Shown here piece after piece: positions 5,990 through 11,247 of a DNA stretch of 11,247 nt. The position numbers were made by a program, and so were the translations under genes. The stretch is from Pavlovales sp. CCMP2436. Its lineage: Eukaryota; Haptophyta; Pavlovophyceae; Pavlovales. The notes under the pieces are model-generated. The model had not been told where the DNA came from and searched no databases. It worked only from the letters and a program-made list of their open reading frames with translations. The stretch lies in the NCBI GenBank assembly GCA_026770615.1, contig MU631663.1, forward strand, positions 87,650 to 98,896, written 5' to 3'. The stretch's first letter is position 1, and each line of letters opens with the position of its first letter.

Positions 5990-6809
5990 GTACCAGTGGC
6001 AGTCGTCGATAAAGATGCTCTGTCACAATTGACGCTCGGCTCGGGCGCCTTCAGGTGCGCGGCTGGCGGCAAGTACGGTCTCGCGGCGAAACCCACCAGG
6101 TGGACTCTCGGCGATGTCCTAGTGATGAAGGAGGGGCCTTTGGCCAGGCGACCGCGCGGGCCCCCAACCACTCTAGCAAGACTTCGGAAACCACTCACGG
6201 GCGTGCGTGGCACGGCGGGCTTCCTCAAGACAGTTCACACCAAGACCGTCGAGGCCAAGCTCGAGCAAGCGCACCGAGGTCTACTTTCACCTTCACTTTT
6301 TCGGAGATGCCGACCTCATTAGGCGCGAGCTGATCGACGCATGCTCGCTGACTGCACTATGAGCTCGATGTGGCCTGCTCAGCGAGGTGCTCGAATTCGA
6401 CGGAGGCCGGCAGAGGCGAGCGCAGCCGCCACTTCATTGACCGGTGCGGACAAGCATGGACAGCCTGTCTAGCTCTATGTCGCTGCACACCATGGTGCAG
6501 CAGAAGGTCCAGCGGCGCGATACGCTAGCCGCGACGTAGGCGCAGAAAGATGCGGCTAAGGCGCTGCGCGAGCAGAAAAAGCAGGAGGAGGCCGCCAAGC
6601 TCGCTGAGCTCGAGAGTGAGTTCGTGCTGTGTGAGACCGTGTACGCGTGTGGCGTCGCGCCGTGCGAGATAGCAAAGGCGAAGCGCTGCCCGACGTGCCG
6701 CACGATCGCCGAGTCTGGCCGCGCGTGCGGGAAGGTGAGCTATGCTCTACAGCGAGTAGGGCCCTGGCAGAGGTCAGCCCCTACTACAGCAGCGTCCACG
6801 GCTGAGTAA
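5990..6809 (+). pseudogene. Decayed gene with coiled-coil and Cys-rich C-terminus
   Basis: Third-position GC bias marks one coding frame at ~6020-6275 (AAKPTRWTLGDVLVMKEG, then GVRGTAGFLKTVHTKTVEAK). The bias moves to another frame from 6276 (VYFHLHFFGDADLIRRELID). That second frame stays coding-like to 6809 but is crossed by TGA at 6360, TGA at 6438 and TAG at 6537. A possible secondary start is ATG 6456 (MDSLSSSMSLHTMVQQK). After the TAG come a charged helix (DAAKALREQKKQEEAAKLAE, likely coiled coil) and a Cys cluster C-x6-C-x4-C-x8-C-x2-C-x9-C that could bind zinc. A good donor-like AAG|GTGAGC at 6735/6736 suggests the real exon ended there. I cannot name the family. One frameshift plus three stops argue for a dead gene, although small unrecognised introns could remove some lesions. 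Confidence 0.5.
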
Positions 6810-7034
6810 TGCGGCCCGGCTTAAAGTACAACACTATATGCCTTGTAGAACAAATGTATATAGTACGGCAAGCATACTTATAGCAGAATTACCCGCACTA
6901 CGGTGGCTTCTTGGCTCTGTGCTAGAAATGAAGTACAATTTTTCAAAATCTGCTCAAAGTACGACTCGGTGGACCGCTCGGGATCGCGGGAGGCCATTGA
7001 TTCACGATCTGCGCTTCGGACACAGCCCAGCTAA
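6810..7034. other. Intergenic, moderately AT-rich
   Basis: I see no supported gene. Composition drops to near 50% GC. The frame at 6838-7065 has no coding bias. This may be 5' flank of the OTU-bearing element that follows, but no terminal repeat or target duplication could be found. Confidence 0.35.
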
Positions 7035-7897
7035 CACCATGACAAGGCCACATACCAACTTTTGAACAACGTCCGAAAAAAACCAGTGTGTAACGGCCAG
7101 AAAAAACCGAAACGACAAAATCGTGCTAAAATTGAACTCGAGACTGTATCAGTCGAGGAATGCCTCAAACTGAACCCAACCTGGGAGTACAAGACGGGCA
7201 CCATACAAGGGGTTCTCCTAGCAGCAACAGAAGCTGTAAACGCCGAACGAACCAAGCTCATTAAGGGCGATGAGCCCATCACTGACCCTGATGACCCAGA
7301 AGACACAGAAATCGACCCGTTCACACCACCAACCCGGCCACAACAGAGCAACAACTTGGCAAGCACCCACAATGTCAGCGCTTTCGAAGCCGCCCTCAAA
7401 GGCCGCCACCAAGAATATACAGACACCCAACAAAAACACAATAAAGCCAGACGGGCTGCCCAGGGACGGAAATCGAACCCCCTAAACCCACCCCAAACGA
7501 CCTCGCACAAAAAAGGGCACAGGCATACCCAACAGGATATGGAGCCAGAAGCAGCACATTCATCGCCAATGACTCTCCAACAGAAGATAGAGCAGGAAGC
7601 AGCACACAACCATCCATAACCCCCCGAAACGCCCTCGTGCTCAAAAGGGCAACCATGGGAAACCCAAGCCAATCTCCGATGGACACCAGCGAGAGCATGG
7701 GAAATCGGTAGACTCTACACTACCGTACACCTCATGGACATGGACGTTGTAGGTGACGGGAACTGCTTTCTCTACGCAGCCATGGGAATCGACGGCAGCG
7801 GTGCAAGCCACAAACAAGCAGCAGCGAACCTCCGCGAACGAGCCATAGCCCACGCCCGGGCGCTACCTGAAACCGTCCAGAACCACTTAGACCCTAG
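7035..7897 (+). pseudogene. Mobile-element-like protein remnant with truncated OTU protease domain
   Basis: One frame is open from 7035 to 8054 except for a TAA at 7617-7619. The first part is basic and then unstructured: KKPKRQNRAKIELETVSVEE, WEYKTGTIQGVLLAATEAV, acidic DPDDPEDTEIDP, then Gln/Thr/His/Pro-rich. After the stop, VVGDGNCFLYAAMG at ~7746-7787 is the hallmark D-G-N-C start of an OTU cysteine protease (catalytic Cys codon 7764-7766). It is followed by a helix AAANLRERAIAHARALP. The rest of the OTU fold, including the catalytic His, is missing. The sense strand is strikingly A/C-rich and poor in G/T, unlike the GC3-rich host genes. That composition and a gag-like/OTU layout suggest a retroelement or Polinton/virus-like element polyprotein. 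OTU domains occur in several such elements, but no reverse transcriptase, integrase core or capsid is visible. Confidence 0.5.
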
Positions 7898-8240
7898 ACG
7901 GCCCGACGACGACCCAACAGACCCCTGCGGCAACAGCACCGCTCCTATGTGGTCGCCGATAACGCTCGCCCACCCTCGGGCACTGACGAGGCGCCAGCCA
8001 GCTCACCAGCGGGTGATGACCAGCGGCTACTCGAGGAGCTATCGCTCGAGCTAAGCGAGGCTCCCGAGGAGTCGAGCTGGATCGTGGAGGAGATACTGGA
8101 CCACGCACCGGCCGGGAGGGGGGTCAAATTTCTCGTGTGGTGGCACGGCTACCCGAAGCACGAGGCAACCTGGGAGCCCAGGCGGCATCTCCAGCCGGTG
8201 GACGTCGGTGAATACTACAGCTTGCTCGAGGCTGCCCCGG
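7898..8240 (+). CDS. Chromodomain protein, first visible exon
   Basis: The frame opens after TAG 7895. Chromodomain at 8075-8217: SSWIVEEILDHA, then GVKFLVWWHGYP, then ATWEPRRHL and a C-terminal helix VGEYYSLLEA. The aromatic-cage positions of HP1-type domains are W, W and Y here (W of SSW, second W of VWW, Y of HGY), so methyl-lysine histone binding is plausible. The upstream LRQQHRSYVVADNARPP, then an acidic linker, resembles the stretch preceding chromodomains in Ty3/gypsy chromovirus integrases. This could be an integrase tail captured by a host gene or left from an element. The exon ends at CCCCGG|GTGCGC, phase 1. The true 5' boundary is not visible, because the sequence merges with the OTU-element fragment around 7895-7950. 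Confidence 0.7.
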
Positions 8241-8334
8241 GTGCGCTCACTCCCTCTGATCGCGCCCCCCCGCCTCGCACCAAACAGACTGTTTGCTCAC
8301 ACTTGCGCCGATCTCTTGCCTCGTGCCCGCTCAG
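8241..8334 (+). other. Intron, 94 nt, with NAGNAG acceptor
   Basis: GTGCGC donor at 8241, CTGAT branch-like string at 8255, pyrimidine-rich TCTTGCCTCGTGCCCGCTCAG ending at 8334. Splicing in phase 1 joins the chromodomain frame to the different frame used by the downstream Pro-rich region with no stop. The acceptor is CAGCAG, so use of 8337 would only drop one residue. Confidence 0.6.
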
Positions 8335-8867
8335 CAGCATCGGCGGAGTCCGCGTCCGCATCTGCAGGACCAGGGCGCGCGCGCAACGAGCAGCCCCCTC
8401 CGCCTCCGCTGGCACTGCAATCCAAGCAGTTGGGCATCAGGTGCAGCGCTCGCCTGGCGGATCTCCCGGCGCAGCCCCCAGCGCGCCCCCCTCTGGCGCA
8501 GCCCCCGGCGCGCGCCCCGGCGCAGTCCCTAGTGCGCCCCACCCTGGCGCAGCCCCCGGTGGCCGACGAGCCTGCAGCCCCCGGCGCAGCCTCCGGCGTA
8601 GCTCCCGTCGACGAGACGGTCCCCTCGCTGCGCGCCTACCAGAAGCTCATGTGTGACTCGCTGCTCGCTGCGATGGATAAGCGGTTCGCGAGCAACGAGA
8701 CCGTGTTCCACCTGTGCAAGGCCACCGACTTCCGGCTGATGACGCTAGAGCAGACGACCGCGGCCGCAGCGCACCTCGACGAGTGGGGCAACGATTCCGT
8801 CGACTGGCTCTGCACTCACGCGCTCGCGCACCTCGACGCCGACATCGTCAAGAATCAGCTGCTGCAG
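8335..8867 (+). CDS. Chromodomain gene, second exon: Pro/Ala-rich linker and helical region
   Basis: Spliced in phase 1 from 8240, this gives a linker rich in Ala, Ser and Pro (8340-8600) with an AQPPAR repeat. A folded-looking helical region follows at ~8610-8867: SLRAYQKLMCDSLLAAMDKR, then ETVFHLCKATDFRLMTLEQ, then HLDEWGNDSVDWLCTHALAH. Third-position GC bias is strong. The helical part vaguely recalls the region before the hAT transposase dimerisation domain (Leu helix, R-F, then a short D-x-R-x motif), but the match is too weak to name. The exon ends CTGCAG|GTGAAT in phase 0. Confidence 0.55.
8469..8560 (+). repeat. Alternating 27/24/27-nt tandem repeat encoding AQPPAR units
   Basis: GCGCAG begins at 8469, 8496, 8520 and 8547, giving spacings of 27, 24 and 27 nt. 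The units encode AQPPARPPL, AQPPARAP, AQSLVRPTL and AQPPVADEP. All spacings keep the reading frame, which supports this frame as the real one. Confidence 0.75.
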
Positions 8868-9016
8868 GTGAATTGCTGCCCATTGCCGCCCCCCCCCCCT
8901 TAATACGAATACTTTATTATAAATATTAAATTATAAATAACAGGTGAAGCACCGTTCGTGACAACCGGTCTCAGTTCATCGTCGCTCGTGACTAACACGA
9001 TGACGAGGACGACAAG
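8868..9016 (+). other. Probable intron, 149 nt (acceptor uncertain)
   Basis: The donor GTGAAT follows CTGCAG. The interior holds a C11 run (8889-8899) and an AT-rich patch. Acceptors at 8943 and 8974 lead straight into stops. An AAG acceptor at 9016 joins phase 0 to the open frame of the next exon but lacks a good pyrimidine tract. Confidence 0.4.
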
Positions 9017-9170
9017 AAGACGATGACCCGCACCGTGAAGCGGCTCGCGCTCGTCGGCGAGACGAGCATCGCACACACGCTCTTCACGCAGCCAGAGCGT
9101 GTGGCCGGCAGCAACATTCCCAACCAATTCCTCGAGCTGATGGAGTACATGATTGCTTACCGATACAACC
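9017..9170 (+). CDS. Chromodomain gene, third exon (unrecognised domain)
   Basis: This encodes MTRTVKRLALVGETSIAHTL, then QPERVAGSNIPNQFLELMEY. Third-position GC is high and the end has a consensus donor, C|GTAAGC. No family is recognised. It is placed in the same gene as the two previous exons by frame compatibility and short introns only. Confidence 0.45.
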
Positions 9171-9250
9171 GTAAGCGCAGAGCGACTGTATCGCGACTAC
9201 CTGCGCCGCAGCGCTGACTCCCTTTGCCTGCCTCTCCCCTGTGCGCACAG
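9171..9250 (+). other. Intron, 80 nt
   Basis: GTAAGC donor, then pyrimidine-rich CTTTGCCTGCCTCTCCCCTG and a GCACAG acceptor at 9245-9250. Both sites are strong. However, splicing puts the next exon in a frame with poor codon bias that ends at a TAA (9353-9355). This implies an indel in the flanking exons or a mis-set boundary. Confidence 0.55.
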
Positions 9251-9523
9251 TCGGATACGGAGGGCGCTGGGCGCAACATGACGCTCTCGAAAACCCTGAT
9301 GCGCTCGTCGCTCGCCGACAAGACCTTTGCGATGCTCGTCTAGGTATCCTTTAACTCGCCGCCTGCCCATCAGCTCGTCATGTCGATATTTGTCAGGGAG
9401 TGGAAGGTGAATGGCCACAAGGGCGCGCTGCACACTCAGGAGTGGGAAGACGCCGAGCGGCGTGTGCTCGTCCGCCTAAGGAGCGTGCGCAAGGCCACAT
9501 TCTTAGGCACCCAGGGTGTCTGA
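9251..9523 (+). pseudogene. Last exon of the chromodomain gene, damaged
   Basis: The codon-biased frame reads GRNMTLSKTLMRSSLADKTF, meets TAG at 9341-9343, then continues as VSFNSPPAHQLVMSIFVREW and GHKGALHTQEWEDAERRVLV to a TGA at 9521-9523. This frame is one base off from what canonical splicing of the preceding intron delivers. A frame offset plus an internal TAG suggest that the gene is inactive or the terminal part is decaying. Family unknown. Confidence 0.45.
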
Positions 9524-9562
9524 AGTTAAAAGACCAGGCTTACTTGTGCCGTAACTACGAAC

Positions 9563-9568
9563 AATAAA
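9563..9568 (+). promoter_or_regulatory. Possible polyadenylation signal AATAAA
   Basis: AATAAA lies 40 nt after the TGA at 9523, followed by AATAAAAG-like A-rich DNA. The position fits a 3' UTR of the chromodomain gene. The motif is common in AT-rich DNA, so confidence is limited. Confidence 0.35.
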
Positions 9569-9800
9569 ATAAAAGAAAGCTCGCATACTGCTGAGTAGTA
9601 CAGACTACAGCGCATCAAATGTTGAGTGCTCGTCTCCAGGTCGATATATCCTTTTGTATCAATTGAGGCAGGTGATAATTATTAGATATAAAATTAAATA
9701 ACAAAATACATAAAGAAAACGCACCCCCGTCGCTATGCTCTCGTCCAGATCGATCACGCCTATGACCACTACTTGCTTCAACTTGGCGCGGCACAGACCT

Positions 9801-9850
9801 GAAGAAGAAGAAAAGGGACGGAAGAAAAGGATGGAAGGAGAAAAGGAGGA
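9801..9850 (+). repeat. Polypurine GAA/GGA tract
   Basis: Fifty bases of almost pure A/G (two interruptions, C9819 and T9832) beginning (GAA)4. This is a simple-sequence tract, potentially able to form H-DNA. Confidence 0.8.
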
Positions 9851-10166
9851 CTCCAAAATCAATATTCAATCACAAAAAATGTTAATACGCATTAAATGGG
9901 ATCGATGACTTGTGCCAAAGTTTGATGCCGCCCACGACTATGATTTATGATTCATTTAATGTATTCCACTTAGACCGGTCACATTACTTATTAATAAACA
10001 TGTTCCAATTCGGCGCGACAGAACACTCAGTGTAAAAACAAGAAATCAGAACCAGCGAATCATAATGAATACACATAATAAAGCCAGACCAACGCTTATT
10101 TATTATGATAATTATATAAGAACCACCATGCTTGAGCACAGAATATTCATAAGTGATAAAAAAAAA

Positions 10167-10194
10167 TAGAAGGAGGAGGAGGAGAAGAAGAAAG
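10167..10194 (+). repeat. GGA/GAA microsatellite
   Basis: (GGA)4 followed by GAAGAAGAA, preceded by an A9 run. It is similar in kind to the tract at 9801-9850. Confidence 0.8.
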
Positions 10195-10353
10195 TCATAT
10201 TATCATAGCACTCTTGTCTGAAGACTAGAATAGTTCTTTGAACGTGATCACTAGAATTCCATTAAATATGAATAATTTTTAAGATTCACTCATTCTACCG
10301 AAAGTAAAAAGTAGTTACCGCTCCAACCAATAACAACTATCGCTCAGCAACTA

Positions 10354-10450
10354 TCTTGCCCGACACCAATAGTAGAGGTAGCCCCGGGCCGGTTGGGTCC
10401 GCGCGCCCACGTGCGAGCTCGCGCGCCGAGTCAGCCAGGGATGCGTGCCG
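10354..10450. other. GC-rich stretch downstream of the orphan exon
   Basis: The sharp change from AT-rich to GC-rich DNA near 10380 probably marks the 3' end of the minus-strand gene. No frame is clearly coding. Nothing else is recognised. Confidence 0.3.
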
Positions 10451-10876
10451 TCAGCTGCCTGGCCGCATCGACGCGAGCGGACTTCCAGCCGCGAGACCCT
10501 GGCAGGCTGCTGCGCCCTGGGCGGCTCTGGCCAGCGCAGCGTCGGCACGCGCCGCCAGCCGCGGGAGGTACTCGGCATGCGCAAACTGCGAGCCGCGCTC
10601 AAGTAGCTCGCGCACACCCGCCGGGCTCTGCAGCCGGAGGAGGTCGGCTCGGCGCACGGAGGATAGGGGCAAGTCGTGCGAGTAGCACACGGTGACAACC
10701 CCACCGGTCCCGAAGGCGTCGAGGCTAGCGTCGAGGCCGCCCGCAGAGGCTAGCGGCTCAGAGCGCAGCGCATCCCTCACGCCGTCCGGGAGCAGGTGCA
10801 CGTGCGCAGCCCCAACCCCCGCGTCGATGCACGGCCGGCGCCTGTGTATGGCGAACGGCATGCCGTCCATGAAGAG
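10451..10876 (-). CDS. Orphan minus-strand exon, hypothetical protein (5' partial)
   Basis: Minus frame with strong third-position GC bias. It begins directly after a splice-acceptor-like GTGTGCCGCACAG (minus sense, AG at 10877-10878), phase 0, so the upstream exon lies to the right, perhaps outside the window. The ~141 residues start LFMDGMPFAIHRRRPCIDAG, contain GGVVTVCYSHDLPLSSVRRA, and end in an Ala/Arg-rich helix (LPRLAARADAALARAAQG). I recognise no family. A TGA at 10451-10453 ends the frame, but codon bias near 10480 seems to pass to the next frame (SARVDAARQLTARIPG, then stop), so an indel or a short splice near the end is possible. Confidence 0.45.
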   Translation of the reverse strand, partial: LFMDGMPFAIHRRRPCIDAGVGAAHVHLLPDGVRDALRSEPLASAGGLDASLDAFGTGGVVTVCYSHDLPLSSVRRADLLRLQSPAGVRELLERGSQFAHAEYLPRLAARADAALARAAQGAAACQGLAAGSPLASMRPGS

Positions 10877-11072
10877 CTGTGCGGCACACGATGGCAATAA
10901 CAAATTAAGAATGATAAGTATGAAAAGAATGAGATTGAGAATGAATAGGATACGAATGATGATGATGATAATAATCTTTATTTACATTTTTTTATACTGA
11001 TTATTGCTGCTCCAATAATATTGTGAGTGCGGCACATTAGGGCGCAGAAATGTGACACTAAGCTTAGAGTTA

Positions 11073-11090
11073 GGGGGGGGGGCGGGAGGG
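11073..11090 (+). repeat. G-rich tract with G-quadruplex potential
   Basis: G10, C, GGG, A, GGG. This meets the usual pattern for an intramolecular G-quadruplex. It is preceded by TAAGCTTAGAGTTA. Confidence 0.7.
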
Positions 11091-11195
11091 TCTATTGCCC
11101 TGCGTCAACTATAGTCGTCGCAATGGTCGCAGGACAGTGAGATAGAAGGGGCAGACAATCGGCGGTGAAAGGTACACTATTCATATGCATTTCTT

Positions 11196-11205
11196 CCCCC
11201 CCCCC
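11196..11205 (+). repeat. C10 homopolymer followed by AAGCTTA
   Basis: A run of ten C followed by AAGCTTA. Its reverse complement, TAAGCTT then G10, resembles the arrangement at 11059-11082, so the two tracts form a loose inverted pair about 110 bp apart. Confidence 0.7.
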
Positions 11206-11247
11206 AAGCTTACTGCTGCAGAGTGAGCCAGATTAGAATAACGCGGG

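Larger units (their letters stand above)
9569..10350. other. Long AT-rich intergenic spacer
   Basis: About 780 nt with no credible ORF, RNA gene or terminal repeats. It holds two purine-rich tracts (listed separately), several TTATTA/AATAAA strings and runs such as TAAAATTAAATAACAAAATA. The small frames on the minus strand at 9615-9869 translate to low-complexity Phe/Ser/Leu strings from the purine tract and are not genes. Confidence 0.5.
10877..11247. other. AT-rich right edge, possible minus-strand intron or intergenic
   Basis: No gene is visible. It holds a GAATGA/GATGATGATGATAATAAT simple-repeat stretch (10900-10975), a minus-sense AATAAA at 10978-10983 (CTTTATTTA on plus), a T7 run, and the G10/C10 pair described separately. 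If the orphan exon's acceptor is real, the first part of this region is intron. Confidence 0.35.

Noticed and set aside
7395..7698. Minus-strand hydrophobic ORFs (7031-7672, 7396-7698) resembling membrane proteins
   Set aside because: They are the complement of the A/C-rich element. The T/G-rich antisense automatically yields Leu/Phe/Val/Cys strings, and the plus frame contains the OTU motif.
6537..9343. UAG reassigned as a sense codon
   Set aside because: In-frame TAGs interrupt two coding-like stretches (6537, 9341), but TGA and TAA lesions and frameshifts occur in the same pieces. TAG also ends the frame at 1866. Decay explains the data better.
9344..9373. 30-nt GT-AG intron
   Set aside because: It is far shorter than the other introns and is a multiple of three. 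Reading straight through gives equally good codons (VSFNSPPAHQ), so an internal TAG in a damaged exon is simpler.
11028..11080. Telomeric TTAGGG
   Set aside because: Only isolated single matches (near 11037 and 11070) occur, with no tandem array.

Overview
The window looks like nuclear DNA of a GC-rich unicellular eukaryote. A haptophyte-type or other microalgal protist is my best guess, but nothing here fixes the taxon. Coding stretches have a very strong preference for G or C at third codon positions. GT-AG introns with pyrimidine tracts can be seen. AT-rich spacers, simple repeats and transposon debris separate the genes. There are no bacterial-style operons or ribosome binding sites, and I found no rRNA, tRNA or CRISPR.

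Left part (1-2700): the first 20 bases read as the 3' end of an intron. They are followed by what looks like the last exon of a tyrosyl-DNA phosphodiesterase 1 (TDP1)-like gene. Next come an inverted pair of a dispersed repeat, an intronless ORF with weak PUB-like and UAS/thioredoxin-like character, a fragment of a second coding sequence without a start, and more copies of the dispersed repeat. One of those copies is split by a 618-bp element with 39-bp perfect inverted repeats, a MITE-like non-autonomous DNA transposon.

Centre (2934-5582, minus strand): this is the main feature. A single uninterrupted 882-residue ORF fuses a PNKP/aprataxin-type FHA domain, a PNKP-like HAD phosphatase domain, a P-loop DNA-end kinase domain and a complete aldo-keto reductase (AKR). 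The kinase and AKR keep their diagnostic residues. The phosphatase keeps its DxDxT motif but has lost the other three motif residues. With the TDP1-like exon, this puts two DNA-strand-break end-processing genes within about 5 kb.

Right part (5583-11247): this region is accessory and decaying. It holds a broken gene with a coiled-coil/Cys-rich C-terminus (about 5990-6809) and an A/C-rich element fragment with an OTU-protease start (7035-7897). An abrupt compositional junction leads into a chromodomain gene. The first intron of that gene (8241-8334) joins two different reading frames exactly, and its later exons carry lesions. An AT-rich spacer with purine tracts follows, then an orphan minus-strand exon with a clear splice acceptor, and an AT-rich right edge with a G10 and a C10 run.

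How it fits together: FHA-PNKP proteins are recruited to break-repair scaffolds, and TDP1 creates the 3'-phosphate ends that PNKP normally removes. Here the PNKP-like protein seems to keep end-kinase and NADPH-reductase chemistry but probably not 3'-phosphatase activity. The role of the AKR is open. Everything right of 5900 reads as transposon insertion, capture and decay rather than a working pathway.
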